Shown here: one piece after another, positions 1 to 9,433 of the stretch
How the letters are laid out: each line of letters starts with the position of its first letter
Position numbering within the stretch: the first letter of the stretch is position 1
Source: an uncultured Opitutia bacterium
GTDB taxonomy: Bacteria > Verrucomicrobiota > Verrucomicrobiia > Opitutales > Opitutaceae
Assembly: GCA_903900845.1 (NCBI GenBank)
Contig: CAIUOU010000026.1
Location: forward strand, 1-36,584
Length of the DNA: 36,584 nucleotides
Direction: 5' to 3'
Notes under the pieces: model-generated
What the model was told of the DNA's origin: nothing
Database searches by the model: none
The model's input: the letters and a program-made list of their open reading frames with translations, nothing else
Position numbers and translations under genes: made by a program

Positions 1-203
1 CCGTGAAGGCGCGCACGCCGGCCGCCCGGGCCGCCCGCGCGCGCACGCTCGAGCCGCGCGTGCGGGAGATCGTCGCCGCCCTCGACGCCCAGGGGCGCTG
101 GCTGGCCCCGGGTGCCCGGCGTAACCCGGCCCCGCAGATCACCACCGGTGCCTTCATCGCGAACCTCGGCGTGCTCTGCGATTACCTCGAGGCGGTGAAG
201 TAG
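1..203 (+). CDS. C-terminal fragment of an unidentified protein
   Basis: This open frame enters from the left edge and stops with TAG at 201-203, so only about the last 66 residues are visible. The tail is rich in Ala and Arg, then carries a stretch reading AALDAQGRWL and, after a short Pro-rich insert, a helical end (TGAFIANLGVLCDYLEAVK). Such an end would suit an alpha/alpha-toroid enzyme such as some polysaccharide lyases, but that is only a resemblance. A GTG at position 3 could in principle start it, but a start exactly at the window edge is unlikely. The family cannot be named from this fragment. Confidence 0.55.
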   Translation, partial: VKARTPAARAARARTLEPRVREIVAALDAQGRWLAPGARRNPAPQITTGAFIANLGVLCDYLEAVK

Positions 204-260
204 GCGGCGGCGGCCCCCGGCGCACTTGCCTCGTCTCGCGGGCAGGCCGATGGTTTTCCC

Positions 261-1406
261 ATGAGCAAGCCCTCCCTGCAGATGGTGCACGGCCAGCCTT
301 CTTGGATCGTGCGTTCGAGCCATGTCCACGCCTGCCTGACGCGGCTCGGCGGCCACTTAGGTCCGGTGGGCTTCCGGCTGGGCCGCCGCACGGTCAGCCC
401 GTTTTCCGTTGCGCCCTGGGCCGAGGAGCCGGAGGCGCGGGGCACGATCCCGCTGCTGCGGGCGCTCCGCGGGGACTTTTTCTGCGCTCCTTTCGGGGGC
501 AACGGGACGCCGTGGCGCGGTGAGCGGCATCCCCCGCACGGCGAGCCCGCCGGGGCGAATTGGCGGCTGGCGGGCATCGAGCACGCCGATGACGCCGTAA
601 CCCTTCGCGCGCGGATGGATCTCCGGTTACGGCGCGGGCGCGTCGACAAGATCGTTCGCCTGCCGGAGGGCGAGACCGCGGTCTATCAGCGCCATGTCAT
701 TTCCGGCGCGCGGGGCCCGATGACGCTGGGGCACCATGCGATGCTCAAGTTTCCCGACGAGCCCGGGTCCGGCGTGGTCAGCACCAGCCGCTTCACCCGG
801 GCGCAGGTTTTCCCCGGCGCGTTCGAATCCCCCGAGAACCGCGGCTACAGCGCGCTGAAGGCGGGCGCCTTGTTTCGTTCGCTGGACCGCGTTCCATTGG
901 CGGCGGGGGGGACGACCGACCTCTCGATCTATCCGGCCAGGCGTGGTTACGAGGACCTTGTCATGCTCACCGCCGACGCCGCGCTGCCTTTCGCGTGGAA
1001 CGCCGTGACGTTCGCAGGGCAGCGTTACGCCTGGTTCGCGCTTCGCGACCCGCGCGCCTTACGTCACACGGTGCTGTGGATCTCCAACGGCGGTCGCCAC
1101 TACGCGCCGTGGAACGGTCGGCACACCGGCGTCATGGGAATCGAGGATATCACCGGCTACTTCCATCTCGGTCTCGCGGAGTCGGTGCGCGCCAATCCGC
1201 TGAGCCGGCGGGGTATTCCCACGACCGTGAGGCTCAACCCGCGCCAGCCGACCGTCGTTAACTACATCATGGGCGCGGTCGAGTTGCCGGTGGGCTTCGA
1301 CCGCGTGGCCGATATCCGCGCGGCGAAGAACGGGATCGAGTTGGTCGCCGCCAGCGGCAAACGCGCCCGGGCCGAGGTCGACCTGGCTTGGCTCGGGGGT
1401 TCCTGA
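261..1406 (+). CDS. galactose mutarotase-like (aldose 1-epimerase superfamily) hypothetical protein
   Basis: The protein has 381 residues and starts at ATG 261, 57 bases after the upstream stop. There is no clear Shine-Dalgarno and no signal peptide. Segments such as PFSVAPWA, LRGDFFCAPFGGN and HPPHGEPAGANW near residues 45-120, and WISNGGRHYAPWNGRHTGVM near residue 275, resemble the beta-sandwich of carbohydrate-binding mutarotase-like proteins. In that family conserved His and Glu residues act on a sugar ring. I could not assign a definite catalytic pair, so enzymatic activity is unproven and a sugar-recognition role is equally possible. It sits on the same strand just after the truncated gene and may be cotranscribed with it. 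A solute-binding or scaffolding function cannot be excluded. Confidence 0.55.
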   Translation: MSKPSLQMVHGQPSWIVRSSHVHACLTRLGGHLGPVGFRLGRRTVSPFSVAPWAEEPEARGTIPLLRALRGDFFCAPFGGNGTPWRGERHPPHGEPAGANWRLAGIEHADDAVTLRARMDLRLRRGRVDKIVRLPEGETAVYQRHVISGARGPMTLGHHAMLKFPDEPGSGVVSTSRFTRAQVFPGAFESPENRGYSALKAGALFRSLDRVPLAAGGTTDLSIYPARRGYEDLVMLTADAALPFAWNAVTFAGQRYAWFALRDPRALRHTVLWISNGGRHYAPWNGRHTGVMGIEDITGYFHLGLAESVRANPLSRRGIPTTVRLNPRQPTVVNYIMGAVELPVGFDRVADIRAAKNGIELVAASGKRARAEVDLAWLGGS

Positions 1407-1434
1407 TCCGGCGTACTTCGCGGAATTGTTACCC

Positions 1435-1470
1435 ACGGAAGGCAAGGAAAACGCGGAAGACTCAGAGGCT
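1435..1470. repeat. decayed 9-base tandem repeat (GGAAG type)
   Basis: Four consecutive 9-base units can be read: ACGGAAGGC, AAGGAAAAC, GCGGAAGAC and TCAGAGGCT. The core is xxGGAAxxC, with the last unit mostly lost. It starts about 28 bases after the stop of the mutarotase-like gene. Confidence 0.5.
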
Positions 1471-1651
1471 TGCCGCAGCACGATCCCCGGCGGCCAGGGT
1501 CCGGCGACCCCCCGCCGGAGAGCGAGTTTCCCGTCGAAGCTCCTGAACGATCGTCTGGCCGAAAGGCGTACGAGGTAGCCGCGGTCGCCCGCCGCGGATC
1601 ATGCCAACACCGTGACGGACGAGGGGGGCCGAAGGGCTCCGTGATTTTAAC

Positions 1652-1678
1652 CACCGATCACCCGGATACCGCGGATGA
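1652..1678. repeat. decayed 9-base tandem repeat (CGGAT type)
   Basis: Three units with a 9-base period are visible: CACCGATCA, CCCGGATAC and CGCGGATGA, sharing the core CxGATxx. The period matches the array at 1435-1470 but the core differs, so this is a second element type in the same gap. Confidence 0.45.
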
Positions 1679-1841
1679 GGAACCAGACGTTAAGCCTCCC
1701 CGAACTTTCCGGCCTTCTGTTTAAGTTTCGCCTTGGCGTGGCCTGCGCCTTTTCGCGGCCCCCAAGGCGACGGCCGCCAAGAGGCGCGGGAGGCGCAAGG
1801 CAGTAAAGCCGCCGGCCTCGGACCATGCCGGCGCCTGGACG

Positions 1842-1870
1842 ACCTGCGGCGGGTGGATCACGCCGCAGGT
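1842..1870 (-). terminator. hairpin downstream of the NamZ fusion gene
   Basis: ACCTGCGGCG (1842-1851) and CGCCGCAGGT (1861-1870) form a perfect 10-bp stem with a 9-base loop. It begins 4 bases after the stop codon of the minus-strand gene. No T tract follows on the minus strand, so it may act as a 3'-end stabiliser or a weak terminator rather than a classic intrinsic one. Confidence 0.4.
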
Positions 1871-1874
1871 GGAA

Positions 1875-4274
1875 TCACGGGTACAGCAGCGCGGTTTTCC
1901 TCCGACGCTCGTAATCGGCGAGGCCCGGGGTCCAGCGGCCTTTGATTTTTTCCAGCGGCTCGCCGGCCTTGATGGCGGCCAAGGTGGTGTCGTCGCCAAG
2001 CAGCCGGCCCATTTCCTCGACCCGGAATTTGTCCGGGTAGAGGCGGTGCACCGCGAGCGCCAGTTCGATGCCGATGTCGACCACGCGGCAGACCTCGCGA
2101 TTGGTGAGGATCGCCCGCACGCCGCCGCATTCGAGGTCCTTGTACTTCAGTGAGGAGGCCGGGCCGGGATAGAACGGCATGGATGGCGTGAACTTGACCG
2201 CCTCGAAGCGCACGCCGGGCAGCCGGCGGTCGTTCAGCTCCGCCGCGAGGCGGGCGCCGTCGATGTAGGGCGCGCCCACCTGTTCGAAGGGTTTCGCGGT
2301 GCCGCGGCCCATCGACACCGACGTGCTCTCCAGCAGGCAGAGGCCCGGGTAGAGGGTTGCGGCGGTGAGGCTGCGCATGGACGGCGAGGGGTTCACCCAG
2401 CCGAGGCCGGTTTCGTCCAGCCACTGGTCGCGCCGCCAGTTCTCGCACCGCACGACCTCCAGTTTGGCGCCGAATTCCCGCTCGTGGTTGAAGAACACCG
2501 CGAGCTCTCCGAGCGTCATGCCGTGGCGCACGGGCATCGGGTGGAATCCGATGAAACTCGGCGGGCGGGTCATGACGGGGCCCTCGAATCGCGCGGCTGC
2601 GATCGGGTTCACGCGATCGAGCACAATGAGGCGTTTGCCGGCCGCGGCGGCCGCCTCAAGCGCGGCCCCGAGCGTGGCGGAGTAGGTGTAGAAGCGTGCG
2701 CCGATGTCCTGGATGTCGAAGACCAGCGCGTCGAGGTCGCGCAGTTGATCCGGTTTCGGCGCGCGGGCGCGGATCACGGCCAGGTCGTAGTCGGCGGAGG
2801 ACATGCCGGGGGTATGCTTCGGCGAGTCACCGTAGAGGCTGTAGATGGGAAGCTTCGTCTTATCGTCGACGGTGTCGCCGACGTGGGCGTCGGCGTTGCC
2901 GCGGATGCCATGCTCGGGGCTGAAGAGCGCGACCAGCTTCACGTCCTTCGCGCCGTGCAGGAGGTCGATGGTGGCGCGGCCCTGCCGGTCGCGGCCGCTG
3001 TGGTTGGTGATGAGGCCGACGCGCAGCCCGCGGAGCCGTGCGAAATCCTCTCGCACGAGCACGTCGATGCCGTTGAGCACCGCCTCGCGGTCGCGGCCCA
3101 TCGCTTCGGCGGCGAGCGTGGCGATCTCGCGGCGGATGGGCGTGGCGTCTCCCTTGCCGTCGGGATGCACGCGGTTGCTGAGAAAGATGATGAACGTGCG
3201 CGCGGCGGGATCGATCCAGACGCTGGTGCCGGTCCACCCCGTGTGGCCGAAGGTCCGGCCGGCGGGCAGCCATCGGCCCCGCGGGCCGGAGTAGCTGGTG
3301 TCGATATCCCAGCCGAGTCCGCGCCGGCTCGAGCCGTCGTTCTGCACGCGGGTCATCTCGGCCACGCTGGCGGCGTCGAGCACGCGGACGCCGTCGAGCT
3401 CCCCGCCGTTGATCACCATGCGGCAGAATCGCGCGAGGTCGGCGGCGGTGAGAAACAATCCGGCGTGGCCGGCCACGCCGCCCATGCGCCGCGCCGTCGG
3501 GTCGTGCACCACACCATGGATCAGGCGGCCGTCGACGCGTTCGGTGGGTGCGATCCGGGGGAGTTTATCCGCCGGCGGGGTGAAGCCCGTGTCGGTCATC
3601 CTCAGGGGGCCGAAGACCTCCTCGCGGGTGTGGACATCGAGCGGCCGCCCGCCCGCGAGCCGCACGATCTCGCCGAGCAGGATGAAGTTGATGTCGCTGT
3701 AGACGAAAGCGGCATCAGGCGGGTTCTGCGGCTTTTCGGCGCAGGCGCGTTCAACGGCGGCGGGGATGCCGGTCCAGGGAGGATTCGCCGGGATGCCGGG
3801 CCGCAGGCCCGACATGTGCGTGAGCAGATGCCGCACGGTGATGGCCTCCTTGCCGTGCTGGGCGAAGGCGGGGAGGTGACGTGAGACCGGATCGTCGAGG
3901 CGGAGCCTGCCGCGCTCGACGAGTTGCATGACTGCGGTCGTCGTTGCGATCACCTTGGTCAGGGAGGCGGCGTCGTAGATCGTGTCTTCAGTCGCGCCGT
4001 CGGAGACGGGCTCAAGGACGCGGTTGCCGTACACCCGGCGGTGAACCTGCCCGTCGCGCTCGATCCAGAGCACGCCGCCGGGGATCTTCCGGTCGGCGAT
4101 GGCACGAGCGACGGCGTCGTCGATCGCGGTGAGTTTGGTCTGATCGAAGGCGGCGGCGCGGGACGGTGCGGAGGGGGGCGTGGCCGCGGGTGCGCCGCTG
4201 GCGGCGAGCAGCAAGGCAAGGGCCGCGACGGCCTTCCGGATGATCGGGGCGGCGGGGGCGAGGAGCGGGCGCAT
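1875..4274 (-). CDS. exported AmiE-like serine hydrolase fused to NamZ-type exo-beta-N-acetylmuramidase (DUF1343)
   Basis: The protein has 799 residues from ATG 4274. That start is chosen because a Sec signal peptide follows immediately (hydrophobic AVAALALLLAASG, residues 15-27); the frame runs further upstream but in shadow-like, Arg-rich sequence. Residues about 40-395 are a class-C beta-lactamase/transpeptidase-fold hydrolase with S104-L-T-K107, Y192-S-D and H344-T-G. Residues about 405-799 are a DUF1343/NamZ domain with GLITNHSG and FSPEHG (451-456). NamZ enzymes release terminal MurNAc from peptidoglycan fragments. In Bacillus subtilis a beta-lactamase-fold amidase (AmiE) and NamZ are encoded in the same cell-wall recycling cluster. 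The fusion suggests one periplasmic enzyme that removes the stem peptide and then MurNAc. A transporter or MurQ partner is not in the window. Confidence 0.88.
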   Translation of the reverse strand: MRPLLAPAAPIIRKAVAALALLLAASGAPAATPPSAPSRAAAFDQTKLTAIDDAVARAIADRKIPGGVLWIERDGQVHRRVYGNRVLEPVSDGATEDTIYDAASLTKVIATTTAVMQLVERGRLRLDDPVSRHLPAFAQHGKEAITVRHLLTHMSGLRPGIPANPPWTGIPAAVERACAEKPQNPPDAAFVYSDINFILLGEIVRLAGGRPLDVHTREEVFGPLRMTDTGFTPPADKLPRIAPTERVDGRLIHGVVHDPTARRMGGVAGHAGLFLTAADLARFCRMVINGGELDGVRVLDAASVAEMTRVQNDGSSRRGLGWDIDTSYSGPRGRWLPAGRTFGHTGWTGTSVWIDPAARTFIIFLSNRVHPDGKGDATPIRREIATLAAEAMGRDREAVLNGIDVLVREDFARLRGLRVGLITNHSGRDRQGRATIDLLHGAKDVKLVALFSPEHGIRGNADAHVGDTVDDKTKLPIYSLYGDSPKHTPGMSSADYDLAVIRARAPKPDQLRDLDALVFDIQDIGARFYTYSATLGAALEAAAAAGKRLIVLDRVNPIAAARFEGPVMTRPPSFIGFHPMPVRHGMTLGELAVFFNHEREFGAKLEVVRCENWRRDQWLDETGLGWVNPSPSMRSLTAATLYPGLCLLESTSVSMGRGTAKPFEQVGAPYIDGARLAAELNDRRLPGVRFEAVKFTPSMPFYPGPASSLKYKDLECGGVRAILTNREVCRVVDIGIELALAVHRLYPDKFRVEEMGRLLGDDTTLAAIKAGEPLEKIKGRWTPGLADYERRRKTALLYP

Positions 4275-4342
4275 GGCCGGAGAAAACCCGCGCCGCCGGT
4301 CGAGTCGAGGCTGGTCGGGGCAGCCGCAGAATCCGTTTGCCC

Positions 4343-4360
4343 TGTCCGGCTTTTGTCCGG
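4343..4360. repeat. two direct TGTCCGG copies, 11 bases apart
   Basis: TGTCCGG occurs at 4343-4349 and again at 4354-4360, one helical turn apart. The site lies 43 bases before the cytochrome b562-like gene, in the divergent space shared with the NamZ fusion gene. It could be a binding site for a regulator using both half-sites on one DNA face; this is inference. Confidence 0.3.
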
Positions 4361-4402
4361 TTCTTTTTCCCAGCAATCCGCCACTCCCAAAATCCCGTAA
4401 AC

Positions 4403-4831
4403 ATGAAGATCCGTTCCCTGTTGATCGCCCTCTCCCTGGCTCTGGCCGCCGGCCCCGTCGTGCGCGCCGACGATACCCCGCTCGGCGAGCGGATGGAGAA
4501 GATGGGTGGTGCGTTCCGCGCGCTGCGCCGTCAGATCGCCGACGCCTCCAAGAACGCCGACTCCCTCGCGAAGCTCGCAACGATCCGCAAGAACGCGGAG
4601 GAGTCCATGAAGTTTGACCCGGCCCTCGCCAAGGATCAGCCGGCCGACAAGCGCCAGAAGTTCATCGCCGACTACCAGGGCGAGATGAAGAAGTTCATGG
4701 AGCTGTGCACCAAGCTCGAGGCCGCCCTCAAGGCCAACAAGAACGCCGAAGCCGAGAAGCTCTGCGCCGCCATGGGCGATGCCCAGAAGGCGGGCCACAA
4801 GCAGTTCAAGAAGGACGACAAGAAGAAGTGA
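4403..4831 (+). CDS. periplasmic cytochrome b562-family protein
   Basis: The protein has 142 residues from ATG 4403, with a signal peptide ending near ALAAGPVVRA. The rest is a Lys- and Glu-rich four-helix protein. It aligns in pattern with cytochrome b562: a Met early in helix 1 (M31, in GERMEKM) and a His near the C-terminus (H132, in KAGHKQF) sit where b562 has its axial haem ligands. Cytochrome b562 is a small soluble periplasmic electron carrier with non-covalent haem b. The CxxCH motif of c-type cytochromes is absent, as expected. It stands alone, divergent from the NamZ fusion gene, and is followed by a strong terminator, so it is probably monocistronic. A haem-free stress protein of the same fold is the alternative. 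Confidence 0.72.
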   Translation: MKIRSLLIALSLALAAGPVVRADDTPLGERMEKMGGAFRALRRQIADASKNADSLAKLATIRKNAEESMKFDPALAKDQPADKRQKFIADYQGEMKKFMELCTKLEAALKANKNAEAEKLCAAMGDAQKAGHKQFKKDDKKK

Positions 4832-4856
4832 CCGGCGCATCCCGCGCCCGAGTCCC

Positions 4857-4885
4857 GGCCGCCGGAATCCCGGCGGCCTTTTTTT
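4857..4885 (+). terminator. intrinsic terminator of the cytochrome b562-like gene
   Basis: A perfect 9-bp stem, GGCCGCCGG (4857-4865) with CCGGCGGCC (4870-4878), has a 4-base loop and is followed at once by seven T (4879-4885). It begins 26 bases after the stop codon. This is the clearest terminator in the window. Confidence 0.9.
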
Positions 4886-4904
4886 CGTCCGCCCGGCGCG
4901 CTCC

Positions 4905-5810
4905 TTACCGCGGGGCTGGCGCGGCGCGCCTTGATTTCCCGAGACCGAGGACGCGCCGGAAGTCGAAATTACCCCTCATCTTCACGCTCACGCCGGCATC
5001 CGTCCCTTCCGGCCCGTGCGAGAGCTGCAGCGCGGCGCCCACGAGCCAGCGGCCGCTGGAACCGAAGGTCAGCCGGCTTGGCAGGTGCCAGACGACGCCG
5101 GGGCGCAGCATCACCACGACGCCGTCGCCCGCCCCGGCGTACTCCCGGCGGCAGGCGGCCTCCCAAGTCCAGGCCAGGGGCCCCTTCACCCGCACCAGCC
5201 CCCCGGACACGGTCGATTTGTCGCCGGGGAATTCGTTGATCGGCCTTTCCCCGGGGATCGAAGTCGCGGCGGTGAAATCGTGGGACGCGCTCCAGAAGAC
5301 GCGCCAGCCGGTCCGGTCCGGCAGTTCGCGCGAAAACGTGACGTAGGGTGAAAAGTGCCGCCGCCCGTCGGTGATTTCCCGCGGTGGACGGTCGACGGGG
5401 CGGGAGAAGTCAGCGCCGATTGAGCCCTCCCAAGGCCCGCCTCCGATGCGTCCTAAACGGTACTTGGTGCCGGCGTGAAGCGAGGAAAGTCCCTGGCTTT
5501 CGAGCAGCGGCCGGTGCTGCAGGCCGTGCGCAAAAAACCAATCGATTTCCGCGATAATCTCCCAGCGGTCCGTCAGGCCATGGCGCAAGCCGAGCGCGGT
5601 GCGCAGATGGTCGCCTCGAACCAGATCGCCGAAGCGCGGGTGAACGATGAGGCGCCACGAGCGGGCGGGCTCAGTCCCGGGCAGGGCCGAGGCGAGGATA
5701 CCCTCGATGCGCAGATCATCGTCGGAGAGCCGGCTTTCCGGCTCCGACGCACCAAGCCAGACCCGTCCCGCAAGGAGCAGGAGCAGGGCGAGGCGGCGGC
5801 CTGCATTCAT
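4905..5810 (-). CDS. predicted outer-membrane beta-barrel protein of unknown function
   Basis: The protein has 301 residues from ATG 5810 and opens with a signal peptide (RRLALLLLLAGRVWLGASE). After it come alternating hydrophobic/polar strands with many aromatic residues, for example RWEIIAEIDWFF, GWRVFWSASHDF, WTWEAACRREY and GVVWHLPS. This is typical of a small outer-membrane barrel. Glycine-rich turns and repeated motifs such as GTKYRLGRIGGGPW fit barrel hairpins. It lacks a terminal Phe, the usual insertion signal, and ends in a basic tail. It is divergent from the sulfatase across 146 bases. I cannot name a substrate or family. Confidence 0.65.
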   Translation of the reverse strand: MNAGRRLALLLLLAGRVWLGASEPESRLSDDDLRIEGILASALPGTEPARSWRLIVHPRFGDLVRGDHLRTALGLRHGLTDRWEIIAEIDWFFAHGLQHRPLLESQGLSSLHAGTKYRLGRIGGGPWEGSIGADFSRPVDRPPREITDGRRHFSPYVTFSRELPDRTGWRVFWSASHDFTAATSIPGERPINEFPGDKSTVSGGLVRVKGPLAWTWEAACRREYAGAGDGVVVMLRPGVVWHLPSRLTFGSSGRWLVGAALQLSHGPEGTDAGVSVKMRGNFDFRRVLGLGKSRRAAPAPR

Positions 5811-5956
5811 CGCACGCGGACCTTACCCCCGACGTTTAATCGTCGCAACCCGTCCGCTGGCGGCCGCTCCGCCAATCCGCCCTTGAACCAGGGGGGCCGG
5901 CGGCCACGGTGGTCGCGCGAAGGATCCGCCGGACCGGTGGTTCCGTTTCTATCCTC

Positions 5957-7489
5957 ATGAAACTCCTGCTCCATCGCTTTGCCCGTCGGCTCGGTCTGCT
6001 GGTCGCGCTGTCCTCTCTCCTTTCCGCCGCCGCCCCGTCTGCCGCCGACCCGCGGCCGAGCTTCGTGCTGCTGATGGGTGATGATCACGGTTGGGACGAG
6101 ACCGGGTACAACGGGCACCCTCATCTCAAGACCCCGGTGCTCGACGAGATGGCGCGGACGGGACTGCGGCTGGACCGTTTCTACTCCGGCGGATCGAGCT
6201 GCTCCCCGACGCGCGGGACGGTGATGACGGGACGCCATCACAACCGCTACGGCGTCTTCGCCCCAGGATGGTCGCTGCGCCCGGAGGAGGTCAGCCTCGC
6301 GCGGCTCCTCCGCGACGGCGGTTACGCCACCGGGCATTTCGGCAAATGGCACCTCGGGCCCGTCAAGGCCGAGTCGCCGACGAACCCCGGCCGCATGGGT
6401 TTCGACGAATGGCTGTCGCACGACAACTTCTTCGAGCTGGATCCCTGGCTCTCGCGCAACGGCGGTCCGCCCGAGCGTTTCAAGGGCGAGAGCTCGGAGA
6501 TCATCGTCGCCGAGGCGCGCCGCTTCATCGATCGCGCGCGGAGCGCGGGGAAGCCTTTTTTCGCCGTGATCTGGTTCGGCTCGCCGCACGAACCCTACAG
6601 CGGGCTGCCCGCCGACCTCGCCCTTTATGACCGTCTGCCGGAGGGCTTCGGCGACCGGATGGTGAAGCTCACCTCGAACGAGACCGGCCGGCCGGTGGAG
6701 CGCCGCCAGCGCGACGTGCTGCGCGAGCGCTTCGCCGAGATCACGGCGATGGACCGCTCCATCGGGCACTTGCGCGCGCACCTCGCGGCGACGGGCGCCC
6801 GGGACAACACGCTGCTGTGGTACTGCGGGGACAACGGCACGCCGTCGGAGGCTGTCGCCACCGTGCCTTTCCGCGCCCAGAAGGGTTCAGTCTACGAGGG
6901 CGGCATCCGCGTGCCAGGGGTGATCGAATGGCCCGCGCGCATCCGCGCGCCGCGGGTGAGCGCGGTCAACGCCGTCACGAGCGATATGCTGCCCACGCTT
7001 TGCGAGCTCGCCGGGCGGCCGCTTCCGGCGCGACCCCTCGACGGGATCAGCCTCGGGCCGCTGATCGAAGGGCGGATGGAGGCCCGGCCGGCCCCGATCT
7101 GTTTCTGGGATAGCCGCGCGCGGGCCGACGCGCGCACGCCGTACATCGATCCGGAGCTGCAGAAAGGCACGACGCCCCTCGCCAAGCTGGGGGCCGAGGG
7201 GGCCACGCGGAATTTCCAGAACTACCGCCAGACGGACATCCGGCCGGAGGATTTCGGCGGCGCGCTCGCGATCGTCGACAACCGTTTCAAGCTCGTGATC
7301 GGCGGCGCGGTGCGCCGGGCCGCGAATGGCAACGAGCTGCGCGAACTCTTTGATCTTCGCGCCGATCCGGCCGAGCGGAACGACCTGGCCGCGAAGCACC
7401 CCGAGGAGGTCACCCGGCTTTCCCGGCAGCTACGGATCTGGCAGGAGTCGGTCCTTTCAAGCCTCACTGGCGCGGACTACCGCCGTTGA
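5957..7489 (+). CDS. exported type-I (S1) sulfatase
   Basis: The protein has 510 residues from ATG 5957, where a signal peptide begins (LGLLVALSSLLSAAAPSAA); the frame continues 16 codons upstream without a better start. Metal-binding aspartates are seen at D42-D43 (GDDHGW). The sulfatase signature C82-S-P-T-R is present, the CxPxR form whose Cys is converted to formylglycine by an FGE-type activator. GKWHLG and WYCGDNG complete the active-site set. The enzyme should hydrolyse sulfate esters in the periplasm or outside the cell, probably on sulfated glycans. No FGE gene or glycan-uptake operon lies beside it. The divergent outer-membrane barrel is the only possible partner. Length fits the family. 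Confidence 0.92.
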   Translation: MKLLLHRFARRLGLLVALSSLLSAAAPSAADPRPSFVLLMGDDHGWDETGYNGHPHLKTPVLDEMARTGLRLDRFYSGGSSCSPTRGTVMTGRHHNRYGVFAPGWSLRPEEVSLARLLRDGGYATGHFGKWHLGPVKAESPTNPGRMGFDEWLSHDNFFELDPWLSRNGGPPERFKGESSEIIVAEARRFIDRARSAGKPFFAVIWFGSPHEPYSGLPADLALYDRLPEGFGDRMVKLTSNETGRPVERRQRDVLRERFAEITAMDRSIGHLRAHLAATGARDNTLLWYCGDNGTPSEAVATVPFRAQKGSVYEGGIRVPGVIEWPARIRAPRVSAVNAVTSDMLPTLCELAGRPLPARPLDGISLGPLIEGRMEARPAPICFWDSRARADARTPYIDPELQKGTTPLAKLGAEGATRNFQNYRQTDIRPEDFGGALAIVDNRFKLVIGGAVRRAANGNELRELFDLRADPAERNDLAAKHPEEVTRLSRQLRIWQESVLSSLTGADYRR

Positions 7490-7525
7490 GGCTCGGTGGC
7501 GCGGCGGTCCGCGTGATCCGGACGG

Positions 7526-7558
7526 AAAAAAGGCGCCGGCCCTCTCGGGCGGGCGCCT
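7526..7558 (-). terminator. intrinsic terminator of the RNase G operon
   Basis: AGGCGCC (7531-7537) pairs with GGCGCCT (7552-7558), with an inner 4-bp extension GCCC/GGGC. Read on the minus strand the stem runs into six T (the A run at 7526-7531). It lies about 30 bases past the RNase G stop and closes the long minus-strand run. It has no T tract for the convergent sulfatase gene. Confidence 0.85.
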
Positions 7559-7588
7559 TCGTCGGTTGAACCGGCGGTAAAAACCGGC

Positions 7589-9337
<1,749 letters not shown>

Positions 9338-9433
9338 GGCGGGTTTTTTTGGTTTTTGCCATGGCGGCCCCCGGTGCGGTGTTTGCGGCGCAGGAGATTC
9401 TGGCAGGGCGGTCGGTGACGCGGGGAAGGTGGT

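Larger units (their letters stand above)
1407..1874. other. gene-free gap with decayed repeats
   Basis: I see no convincing gene in these 468 bases; the open frames here have shadow-like composition. The stretch holds two decayed tandem arrays with a 9-base period (1435-1470 and 1652-1678). It also has an 8-base inverted repeat CGCCTTGG (1729-1736) / CCAAGGCG (1762-1769) and a perfect 10-base hairpin at 1842-1870 next to the stop of the minus-strand gene. Confidence 0.5.

Noticed and set aside
1470-1724. 84-codon frame in the first gap
   Set aside because: It runs through the decayed repeats, has no start signal and resembles no protein.
2484-3884. 466-codon open frame opposite the NamZ fusion gene
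   Set aside because: It has the composition of an antisense shadow in high-GC DNA, and the minus-strand protein is clearly real.
4275-4580. N-terminal extension of the NamZ fusion protein
   Set aside because: It is Arg/Ser-rich, has no function, overlaps the start of the cytochrome gene, and a signal peptide begins at ATG 4274.
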